DNA of 64,000 nt. Source: a bacterium (GTDB lineage: Bacteria; Actinomycetota; Acidimicrobiia; Acidimicrobiales; CATQHL01). Location of the stretch: positions 1 to 64,000 of the forward strand of contig JAPOVS010000022.1 of the NCBI GenBank assembly GCA_026708055.1, read 5' to 3'. Below the pieces are notes generated by a model, which ran no database searches, was not told the DNA's origin, and worked only from the letters and a program-made list of their open reading frames with translations. Position numbers and translations under genes: made by a program. Positions 1-9,640 of the stretch are shown here, in pieces. Each line of letters opens with the position of its first letter. The first letter of the stretch is position 1.

Positions 1-55
1 CGGCTCCCGCTACGGGGGCTCGGCGGGCTGCGGCGACACGACACCCGGCGACGCG

Positions 56-95
56 AGCGACCCCCCGACCGGTTTCCCGGGCCCAGGGGGTCGCT
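56..95 (-). terminator. Hairpin downstream of groEL1
   Basis: A perfect 10-base inverted repeat (AGCGACCCCC at 56-65, GGGGGTCGCT at 86-95) lies just past the groEL1 stop. It is GC-rich with no T-run, so it may be a Rho-assisted or mRNA-stabilising end. Bases 1-55 show no feature. Confidence 0.5.
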
Positions 96-121
96 GGGGG
101 GACTTGTGGCGCTGGGGCCTG

Positions 122-1777
<1,656 letters not shown>

Positions 1778-1826
1778 TTAAGGCCGTGCAGTGGGCGGCG
1801 TGCGGTCCCGGGCGTTGGGGGGACGC

Positions 1827-2117
1827 TCAGCCGATGGTGGCCAGCACGTCGCGGGCCGACAGGATCAGCAGGTCCTCGCCGCCGACGGTGATCTCGGTGC
1901 CGCCGAACTTGCTGTAGACCACGGTGTCGCCGACGCTCACGTCGACGCTGATGATCTCGCCGGTCTGATCGGAACGCTTGCCCGGACCGACTGCGAGCAC
2001 CTCACCCTGCTGGGGCTTCTCCTTGGCGGTGTCGGGAATGACGAGACCGCTGGCGGTGACTTCCTCGGACTCGCTGGGCCGTACGACGATACGGTCCTCG
2101 AGGGGCTGAAGGTTCAT
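1827..2117 (-). CDS. groS: Co-chaperonin GroES
   Basis: Co-chaperonin 10 (96 residues) that caps the GroEL ring. The protein starts [12 protein letters not shown] and contains the mobile-loop region ([20 protein letters not shown]) and the roof motif [14 protein letters not shown]. The reading frame stays open to 2171, but the family start at 2117 is right: it has the Shine-Dalgarno GGGAG just upstream, and the extra codons would run across the CIRCE operator. It is the first gene of groES-groEL1. Confidence 0.97.
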   Translation of the reverse strand: MNLQPLEDRIVVRPSESEEVTASGLVIPDTAKEKPQQGEVLAVGPGKRSDQTGEIISVDVSVGDTVVYSKFGGTEITVGGEDLLILSARDVLATIG

Positions 2118-2140
2118 TGGCTCTCCCTTTGGTTCTGCTG

Positions 2141-2167
2141 TTAGCACTCTCGGTCTGAGAGTGCTCA
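2141..2167 (-). promoter_or_regulatory. CIRCE operator of groES-groEL1
   Basis: TTAGCACTC - 9 bases - GAGTGCTCA closely matches the CIRCE consensus (TTAGCACTC-N9-GAGTGCTAA) bound by the heat-shock repressor HrcA. It lies between the promoter and the groES start, where repression is expected. hrcA itself is not in the window. Confidence 0.95.
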
Positions 2168-2194
2168 ACATACCGACCGCTGCGGAGATACCAA
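2167..2194 (-). promoter_or_regulatory. groES promoter
   Basis: On the minus strand TTGGTA (2194-2189) and TATGTT (2172-2167) are separated by 16 bases and abut the CIRCE element. This is a credible sigma-A type promoter controlled by HrcA. Confidence 0.6.
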
Positions 2195-2253
2195 CCCCCC
2201 GGCGGGCTTGTTCCGGGCCCTGCGGTGGGGGCCGGGAGCGGCGGGCGAGGCGG

Positions 2254-2327
2254 AGCCCGAGGTGGGAATCGAACCCACTACCTCCGGTTTACAAGACCGG
2301 TGCTCTGGCCAGATGAGCTACTCGGGC
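2254..2327 (-). tRNA. tRNA-Thr(UGU)
   Basis: Cloverleaf on the minus strand. The acceptor stem is GCCCGAG/CTCGGGC, the anticodon stem CCGGT/ACCGG with loop CTTGTAA gives anticodon TGT (Thr, ACA codons), and the T-arm holds GGTTCGATTCC. No CCA is encoded. Confidence 0.95.
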
Positions 2328-2433
2328 GGTACACCTCAGCCTACGAGGCGGGCGGCCGCGGCCGCTTGCGGGCCGTGGGTTGCGCACTCTGGTTGCACAC
2401 CCGGATATGACCCAACTGCCGCTGAGACGCGTC

Positions 2434-2479
2434 TAGCCTGTCGTCGATGTCTCCCAGCCGCTTGGCTTCGCGCCCATGA
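2434..2479 (+). promoter_or_regulatory. Leaderless promoter and 10-codon leader ORF before the LytR_C gene
   Basis: TAGCCT (2434-2439) lies 7 bases before ATG 2447, the spacing seen at other leaderless starts here. That ATG opens a 10-residue ORF (MSPSRLASRP) whose TGA overlaps the next ATG at 2476 (ATGA). The leader peptide may load ribosomes onto the downstream gene, which has no good Shine-Dalgarno. Confidence 0.35.
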
Positions 2480-3096
2480 ACGCCCTGCGCGGCGCCCTCC
2501 TCGTCATCGTCGCACTGGTGATCGCGGTGGTGATCCTGGCGCGCGGCCTCGACGATCCGGAGACGACGAACGAGCCGGTCGGCACGACCGACACGACGGC
2601 GGAGAGCACCGAACCCCCGGCGGCGCCGGCCCCGGCGCCCGAACCCGCGCCGCAGCCCCCGGCGCCCGCCGCCGAGCCGACCCCGCAGCCGGCGGCACCG
2701 GCGCCCGCACCGGCGGAACTCCCCGAGGCCGCCCCCGACGACATGTTCGCCGAGCCGCCGCCACCGCCGGCTCCGACCCACAACCGCGACCAGGTGCGGG
2801 TGCTGGTGGCCAACGGCTCCGGCGTCTGCGGAGCGGCCGGCCGACTCTCCACCTCGCTCAGCGCCCAGGGGTACAACGTGCTGCCGGCCGTCAACGACGA
2901 CCCCGAGGGCAACATCGAGATATCGACCATCTACTACGTGGACCAGTACGGCGCCGACGCCGGCGTCGTGGCCTCGCTCATCCAGGTGGCCTCCAGCCAG
3001 GTGCTGCCGCTGCCGGCCTCACCCCCGACGGCCCCCGGCGACGCCCACGTGCTGATCCACCTCGGCGCCGACGACCTGGCCCAGCCCAACTGCTGA
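2476..3096 (+). CDS. Membrane-anchored LytR C-terminal (LytR_C) domain protein
   Basis: A 206-residue protein. Residues 4-23 form one transmembrane helix (RGALLVIVALVIAVVILARG). Then comes an acidic, Pro/Ala-rich linker (about 40-95) and a LytR_C domain (about 105-205, beginning VRVLVANGSGVCGAAGRLS). LytR_C domains occur at the end of LytR-CpsA-Psr cell-wall ligases and as stand-alone envelope proteins in actinobacteria. The catalytic LCP domain is absent, so a ligase role is unlikely. The topology puts the LytR_C domain outside the membrane. A specific role cannot be assigned. Confidence 0.85.
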   Translation: MNALRGALLVIVALVIAVVILARGLDDPETTNEPVGTTDTTAESTEPPAAPAPAPEPAPQPPAPAAEPTPQPAAPAPAPAELPEAAPDDMFAEPPPPPAPTHNRDQVRVLVANGSGVCGAAGRLSTSLSAQGYNVLPAVNDDPEGNIEISTIYYVDQYGADAGVVASLIQVASSQVLPLPASPPTAPGDAHVLIHLGADDLAQPNC

Positions 3097-3128
3097 GGCC
3101 CCGCCGGGGCTGAAGGCCAACCCCCGGC

Positions 3129-4133
3129 ATGGCGAGCCGAACCCCACGCCTGATCGCCGCCCCTGACAAGTTCAAGGGCACCGCGTCCGCCGCCGAGATC
3201 GCCGCGGCGGCGTGCCGGGCGGCCGAGGCGGCCGGCTGGGAGGCCGAGTCGATGCCGATGGCCGACGGGGGCGAGGGCACGCTGGCGACCCTCGGCGGGG
3301 CCAACCGCCACACCGTCGTCACGAACCCGCTGGGCGACCCGGTCAGCGCCGGCTGGCGGCTGGACGGCGAGGTGGCGATCATCGAGATGGCCCAGGCGTC
3401 GGGCCTGCAGCTCGTCGGCGGCGCCTCCGGCAACGACGCCCTCGCCGCCTCCACCTACGGCACGGGCGAGCTGATCGAGGCGGCCCTGGAGCGGGGCGCC
3501 AAGAGGATCATCGTGTGCGTGGGGGGATCGGCCACGACCGACGGCGGGTTCGGGGCGCTGCGGGCGCTGCTGCCGGGCTACCGGCTGCGGGCCACCGAAC
3601 TGGTGGTGGCCTGCGACGTGCGCACCCGCTTCTTGGAAGCCGCCGAGGTGTTCGGCCCACAGAAGGGGGCCACGCCGGCGGAGGTGAAGCTGCTGCGCCG
3701 GCGCCTCGAGCGGCTGGTGGACATGTACGTCGCCGAGTACGGGGTGGACGTCTCCGACCTGCCGCGGGCCGGCGCCGCCGGCGGGCTGGCGGGCGGGCTG
3801 GCGGCCCTGGGGGCGCGGATCGTGGAGGGGTTCGAGGTGGTGGCCGAGGAGACCGGCCTGGCCGAGCGCCTCGATGGGGCCGACCTGGTGGTGACCGGGG
3901 AAGGATTGCTGGACGCCGAGTCGTTCAACGGCAAGGTGGTGGGAGGCGTGTGCGGGCTGGCCGACCGCCTGGGGGTGCCGGCGCTGGCCGTGGCCGGACA
4001 CGTGCAACGCGACGCAACGGCGCCGGCCGATGTGCGGGTGCTGTCGCTGACCGAGCGCTTCGGCCCCGACCGGGCCTGGAACGAGGCCGCCGCCTGCGTG
4101 GAAGAGGTGGTGGCGGCGCACCTGTCGGACTAG
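3129..4133 (+). CDS. Glycerate kinase (GlxK/GarK family)
   Basis: 334 residues, matching the bacterial glycerate 2-kinase family that phosphorylates D-glycerate with ATP. The start shows LIAAPDKFKGTASAAEIA, followed by MADGGEGTLATL. Further conserved blocks are GSATTDGGFGALRAL, GPQKGAT and VVTGEGLLDAESFNGKVVGG. The ATG is 33 bases after the LytR_C gene on the same strand, so co-transcription is possible. Nothing nearby belongs to glyoxylate or glycerate metabolism, so its substrate supply is unknown. Confidence 0.95.
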   Translation: MASRTPRLIAAPDKFKGTASAAEIAAAACRAAEAAGWEAESMPMADGGEGTLATLGGANRHTVVTNPLGDPVSAGWRLDGEVAIIEMAQASGLQLVGGASGNDALAASTYGTGELIEAALERGAKRIIVCVGGSATTDGGFGALRALLPGYRLRATELVVACDVRTRFLEAAEVFGPQKGATPAEVKLLRRRLERLVDMYVAEYGVDVSDLPRAGAAGGLAGGLAALGARIVEGFEVVAEETGLAERLDGADLVVTGEGLLDAESFNGKVVGGVCGLADRLGVPALAVAGHVQRDATAPADVRVLSLTERFGPDRAWNEAAACVEEVVAAHLSD

Positions 4134-4201
4134 CGGCCCCAGGGGCGCGGTAAGAGCCCGGGCGGCCGGGGGTCGGGAGTAGCTCGGTAGCATGTCGGGC
4201 C

Positions 4202-4495
4202 ATGAGTGTGACCGTGCGAATTCCCACCACACTGCGGCCCTTGACCGCGGGCGCGGCGACCGTCAGCACCAGCGGCGCGACCGTGGCCGACGTCCTGAAC
4301 GACCTGGAGGCGCGCCATCCCGGCCTGCGCGAACGGGTCGTGGACGAGTCGGGCGACCTGCGGCGTTTCGTGAACGTCTTCGTGGACGACGAGGACGTGC
4401 GCTTCCTGGACGGCCCCGCCACCGAAGTGCCCGAGGGTTCGACCCTCGCCATCGTCCCCGCAGTAGCCGGCGGCACTTTCCCCACCACTACCTGA
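4202..4495 (+). CDS. CysO/MoaD/ThiS-like ubiquitin-fold sulfur carrier with a masked di-glycine
   Basis: A 97-residue beta-grasp protein. The RFVNVFVDDEDVRFLDG stretch and the end AIVPAVAGG resemble mycobacterial CysO, which carries sulfur as a C-terminal thiocarboxylate for cysteine synthesis. Carriers of this fold need a free terminal Gly-Gly. Here GG (90-91) is followed by six residues, TFPTTT, so a protease would have to expose it, as known for QbsE-type carriers. No mec, cysM or E1-like moeZ gene is adjacent. TAGCAT at 4188-4193 ends 8 bases before the ATG and may be the -10 of a leaderless mRNA. Confidence 0.85.
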   Translation: MSVTVRIPTTLRPLTAGAATVSTSGATVADVLNDLEARHPGLRERVVDESGDLRRFVNVFVDDEDVRFLDGPATEVPEGSTLAIVPAVAGGTFPTTT

Positions 4496-4534
4496 CCCGG
4501 CGCCAACCCAACGCCTACCAGCCGCAACATCGCA

Positions 4535-4629
4535 AGGGCGGGGGGCCGGGGGGCCGGGCTGCGACGCCTTGCGCCTGCGCGAAGGAGCAGGGCGGCACCC
4601 CGGATCCTCGCCCGGACCCTCCCCCGCCG
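4535..4629 (+). repeat. Palindromic repeat family C, intergenic copy C1
   Basis: G-rich left arm (GGCGGGGGGCCGGG), a core reading GGCTGCGACGCCTTGCGCC, then GGCACCCCG and a C-rich right arm. The same core occurs inside prmC (26706-26788) and hom (34290-34376). This copy sits immediately upstream of the groEL2 promoter. Confidence 0.75.
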
Positions 4630-4632
4630 GTG

Positions 4633-4661
4633 TTGGGGACGGTGCCGGTCACCCCTAAGCT
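4633..4661 (+). promoter_or_regulatory. groEL2 promoter
   Basis: TTGGGG (4633-4638) and TAAGCT (4656-4661) with 17-base spacing, directly before the CIRCE element. Confidence 0.5.
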
Positions 4662-4663
4662 TC

Positions 4664-6347
<1,684 letters not shown>

Positions 6348-6393
6348 ACGGGTACCGAGCCATACCGCGCCCAGACAGCCTCAACCGCCCGGT

Positions 6394-6422
6394 CCTGGAT
6401 TCCGGCCTGCGCCGGAATGACG
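6394..6422 (+). repeat. Short palindromic repeat family D, copy D1
   Basis: CCTGGATTCCGGC-CTGC-GCCGGAATGACG: ATTCCGGC and GCCGGAAT form a small hairpin. The same sequence recurs at 12775-12803, 28404-28431, 33589-33641 (inside thrC) and 54965-54993. Confidence 0.85.
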
Positions 6423-6465
6423 ATGGTCGGGACGTGAGACCCGGTACAGCCGGCTAGAAGCCCCA

Positions 6466-6981
6466 GTGGAACTGCACCCGGCCGCCGCCCACCTGGCTCC
6501 GCTGCTGGGGACCTGGCGAGGCGGCGGCCGTGGTGATTATCCGACCATCGAGGCCTTCGACTACAGCGAAGAAGTCACCATCGGCCACGTCGGCAAGCCG
6601 TTCCTGGCCTACAGCCAGCGGACGAAGGGCGCCGACGGGGCGCCGCTGCACGCCGAGTCGGGCTACCTGCGACCCGACGGCGAGTCGGGCCTGGAGTTGC
6701 TGGTGGTGCATCCCAGCGGCATCGCCGAAGTGCTGGTGGGCGAGGTGACCGACACCCATTTCGGCCTGCTGGTGGTGCTGCGGGCCGGCGCGGACAGCCT
6801 GTCGGGCTGGGCGGGCCCCGAAGGCAGCCGGGTGGTCCTGGCGCCGACCGCCAAGCGGGTCGACGCCACCGAGCGCCGCATCTCCGTCGACGGCGACACC
6901 ATGCGCTACGAGGTGCACATGGCGGCGGTCGGCGAGCCCATGACCCCCCACCTCGAAGCCACCCTCCGCCGCAGCGACTGA
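6466..6981 (+). CDS. Nitrobindin-like heme-binding beta-barrel protein
   Basis: A 171-residue protein of the nitrobindin / DUF1794 family (FABP-like barrel, mycobacterial relative Rv2717c). The signature is at the N-terminus: GTWRGGGRGDYPTIEAFDYS (about 16-35), then GKPFLAYSQRT. Near the C-terminus PHLEATLRR contains the His that binds heme iron in characterised members. Such proteins bind ferric heme and react with nitric oxide or peroxynitrite; that role is inferred here. The start is GTG 6466. The gene follows groEL2 after a 118-base gap that contains repeat D1. Confidence 0.9.
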   Translation: MELHPAAAHLAPLLGTWRGGGRGDYPTIEAFDYSEEVTIGHVGKPFLAYSQRTKGADGAPLHAESGYLRPDGESGLELLVVHPSGIAEVLVGEVTDTHFGLLVVLRAGADSLSGWAGPEGSRVVLAPTAKRVDATERRISVDGDTMRYEVHMAAVGEPMTPHLEATLRRSD

Positions 6982-7067
6982 GCCCCGCACAACCCCGGGC
7001 GCGGCGGCGCCCCGCCTCCCGGGTCGGGGGACGGGGCACCGGTTCGTCGCTAGTCCGGTCGGGGCCA

Positions 7068-7140
7068 CCGGTGGCCGTCGGCGGATCGTCTGGCGAAATC
7101 GATCCGGCGCCGCCCCCCGGCGTCCCCTCCCTCGGTTGTG
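7068..7140 (-). repeat. Palindromic repeat family A, copy A1
   Basis: Read on the minus strand it begins CACAACCGAGGGAGGGGACG and continues to CGGATCG...CGATCCG, a 7-base hairpin. Bases 7068-7112 are identical over 45 bases to 33522-33566 inside thrC. Related copies lie at 21573-21660 and 62033-62121. It occupies most of the gap between the nitrobindin-like gene and the metY stop. Confidence 0.8.
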
Positions 7141-7176
7141 TGCGGCGGCCGGGATCTGCCGGCGCCGCGGCCCCGG

Positions 7177-8487
7177 TCAGAGGGCTTTGAAGCCGAACTC
7201 CAGGTCGGCGATGATGTCGTCCACCGACTCGAGGCCCACGGCGAGGCGCACCAGGCCGGGCTGCACTTGGGCGGCCGCCTGCTCCTCCTCGGTGAGCTGG
7301 GAGTGGGTGGTGGAGGCCGGGTGGATCACCAGGCTGCGCACGTCGCCGATGTTGGCCACGTGGCTGTGCATCTGCAGCGCCTCCACGAAGCGCTGGCCGG
7401 CGTCACGGCCGCCGGAGACGATGAACGACGGGATGGCGCCGTAGCCCCGCCCGCCGGTGAGCCGTGTGGCCCGCTCGTGGGTGGGGTTCGACGGCAGGCC
7501 GGCGAAGAACACCTGCTCCACCTCGTCGCGGCCCTCCAGGTACTCCGCCACGATCTGGGCGTTCTGGCAGTGCCGCTCCATCCGCAGGCTGAGGGTCTCC
7601 AGCCCCTGCAGGAACAGGAACGAGTTCAGCGGTGCGACCGCCGCCCCGATGTCCCGCAGCAACTGCACCCGGGCCTTGATGATGTAGGACCCCGGACCCA
7701 GCGCCGGCCAGTAGGCCAGGCCGTGGTAGCTGGGGTCGGGCTCGGTGAAGTTGGGGAACTTCTCGCTGCGGCTGAAGTCGAAGGTGCCGCCGTCGACGAT
7801 GCAGCCGCCGATGGAGGTGCCGTGTCCGCCGATGTACTTCGTCAGCGAGTGCACGACGATGTCGGCGCCCCACTCGATCGGCCGCACCAGGTACGGCGAG
7901 GCCGCCGTGTTGTCGATCATCAGCGGGCAGTCGTTGGCGTGCGCCAGGTCGGCCACGGCCTCGATATCGAGGAAGTCGTTGCCGGGGTTGCCGAACACCT
8001 CGCCGTAGAAGCACTTGGTGTTGGGACGCACGGCCGAGGACCACTCGTCGAGGTCATGCGGGTCGTCCACGAAGGTGACCTCGATGCCCAGCTTCGGCAG
8101 CGTGTAGTGGAACAGGTTGTAGGTGCCGCCGTAGAGGGACGCCGAGGAGACGATGTGGTCGCCGGCCTCGGCCAGGTTCAGGATCGCCAGCGTCTCCGCC
8201 GCCTGGCCGCTGCTGAGGACCAGCGCACCGGGGATGCCCACTGCTGTCTCGGTGCCACCCTCCAAGCTCGACATTCGCGCTTCCAAAACCGCCTGGGTCG
8301 GGTTCATGATGCGCGTGTAGATGTTGCCGATCTCGGCGAGGGCGAACAGGTTCGCAGCGTGCTCGCTGCTGTTGAAGGTGTACGAGGTGGTCTGGTAGAT
8401 GGGTACCGCTCGAGCATTCGTCGCCGAATCCGGTACCTGACCGGCATGGATCTGGCGGGTCTCGAAACCCCAGGTTGATTCGGACAC
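7177..8487 (-). CDS. metY: O-acetylhomoserine sulfhydrylase / aminocarboxypropyltransferase
   Basis: A PLP enzyme of the Cys/Met metabolism family (436 residues) that makes homocysteine from O-acetylhomoserine and sulfide. It has the MetY-type N-terminus GFETRQIHAGQVPDSATNAR, the substrate-site segment YTRIMNPTQAVLE, LSSGQAAETLAIL, and the PLP lysine in HSLTKYIGGHGTSIGG. GTG 8487 is chosen because AAGGAG lies 9 bases upstream. No metX is adjacent. The upstream gap (8488-8692) was checked for a SAM riboswitch and none was recognised. Confidence 0.96.
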   Translation of the reverse strand: MSESTWGFETRQIHAGQVPDSATNARAVPIYQTTSYTFNSSEHAANLFALAEIGNIYTRIMNPTQAVLEARMSSLEGGTETAVGIPGALVLSSGQAAETLAILNLAEAGDHIVSSASLYGGTYNLFHYTLPKLGIEVTFVDDPHDLDEWSSAVRPNTKCFYGEVFGNPGNDFLDIEAVADLAHANDCPLMIDNTAASPYLVRPIEWGADIVVHSLTKYIGGHGTSIGGCIVDGGTFDFSRSEKFPNFTEPDPSYHGLAYWPALGPGSYIIKARVQLLRDIGAAVAPLNSFLFLQGLETLSLRMERHCQNAQIVAEYLEGRDEVEQVFFAGLPSNPTHERATRLTGGRGYGAIPSFIVSGGRDAGQRFVEALQMHSHVANIGDVRSLVIHPASTTHSQLTEEEQAAAQVQPGLVRLAVGLESVDDIIADLEFGFKAL

Positions 8488-8692
8488 GTCCGTCTTCTCC
8501 TTTTTCCTATGGGAACGGCCGTGGATTCACGGCCACCGATCAGGCTACGGCGCCGGCGGCGAAATACGACCGTCGGGGTAGGGAATTCGAATCCGGTCCC
8601 GGTTGCCTCGCCCGGTCGGGGACCCGGGGATGGCCGGCGCGCGATAGGGGCAGAACTACTCTCGGTGCGGGTACGGAACGAGAGGATCACCG

Positions 8693-9622
8693 GTGGTGGG
8701 ATCGAAGGACACGAGCGGACCTCCCCAGACCGACCGCGCCGAGCGGCCGATCGCGGAGTCTCTCTCGCTGGTCGGGCCCCACACGCTCCTCGGGGGATCC
8801 GGGTTCGACGCCATCCTGACGCCGCGGGGCCGCATCCTGAAGCGCCGCATGAGTGTGCTGGTGGTGATGGCGGCAGCGGCGGTCATCCCGCTGCTGGTGA
8901 TGGAGGAGCAGTTCACCGGCTCGACCGCCGTGTTCTGGCTCCACGTCGCCGACTGGGCCATCTGGGGCGTCTTCGCGGCCGAACTGGCCATCATGCTGAT
9001 CGTCACGCCCAACCGCAGGGCGTACCTGCGCTGCGCCTGGCTGGACGTGTGCATCGTGCTGTTCACGGTGCCGTTGGTTCCCTACCTGCTGGCGAGCCTG
9101 CGGCTGGCCCGTCTGGGGCGTCTCATCGAGGTGCTGCGGCTGCTGCGGCTGCTGCGGCTCGCCGCCATCGCCAACCGGACCGCCGCGCTCATCCACCGGA
9201 TCTTCGGGAGATCGGGGCTGGGTTGGCTGCTGTCGAGCCTGATCGTGCTGGTGGTCGTCAGCGGCACTCTCTTCTCGTACCTGGAGGAGGGCCGCAACGT
9301 CCCCGAGGGCATCTGGTGGGCGATCGTGACCGCCACGACGGTGGGCTACGGCGACGTCGTCCCCAACTCGGGGCTCGGCAGGCTGGTGGCCACGGTGCTG
9401 ATGATCGCCGGCATCAGCTTCATCGCCCTGCTGTCGGCAGCCACCGCCGCCCGCCTGGTGGAACTCGAGACCGAGGAGGGCCACGAGGAGCTGCTGGCGG
9501 GGATCCGGGGTCAGAGCCACCGCGAGCAGGAGATGCGGGACGAGCTGCGGGAGATGAACGAGCGCCTCGCCCGCCTGGAGGAACTGCTGGGCGACGGCAA
9601 CGGTCGCGGCCGCCCGGGGTAG
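8693..9622 (+). CDS. Six-helix voltage-gated-type potassium channel
   Basis: A 309-residue membrane protein. Hydrophobic helices lie at about 52-70, 82-104 and 116-134. An arginine-rich S4-like helix follows (about 137-158, RLARLGRLIEVLRLLRLLR). The pore domain has helices near 178-195 and 231-250 around the K+ selectivity filter TVGYGD (216-221). The C-terminal 50 residues are a charged coiled coil that could assemble the tetramer; no RCK/TrkA-N domain is present. The start is GTG 8693, with AGAGGA 6 bases upstream. It is divergent from metY. Confidence 0.93.
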   Translation: MVGSKDTSGPPQTDRAERPIAESLSLVGPHTLLGGSGFDAILTPRGRILKRRMSVLVVMAAAAVIPLLVMEEQFTGSTAVFWLHVADWAIWGVFAAELAIMLIVTPNRRAYLRCAWLDVCIVLFTVPLVPYLLASLRLARLGRLIEVLRLLRLLRLAAIANRTAALIHRIFGRSGLGWLLSSLIVLVVVSGTLFSYLEEGRNVPEGIWWAIVTATTVGYGDVVPNSGLGRLVATVLMIAGISFIALLSAATAARLVELETEEGHEELLAGIRGQSHREQEMRDELREMNERLARLEELLGDGNGRGRPG

Positions 9623-9640
9623 GGGGCCGCGGAGGTGGGA

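Noticed and set aside
2208-3113. 301-codon frame overlapping the tRNA-Thr and the LytR_C gene
   Set aside because: It crosses a tRNA and is out of frame with the clear LytR_C protein; the product is Arg/Gly-rich with no family match.
8488-8692. Possible SAM riboswitch before metY
   Set aside because: I could not find the conserved core or paired elements of known SAM riboswitch classes; the gap is short and metY has a normal Shine-Dalgarno.
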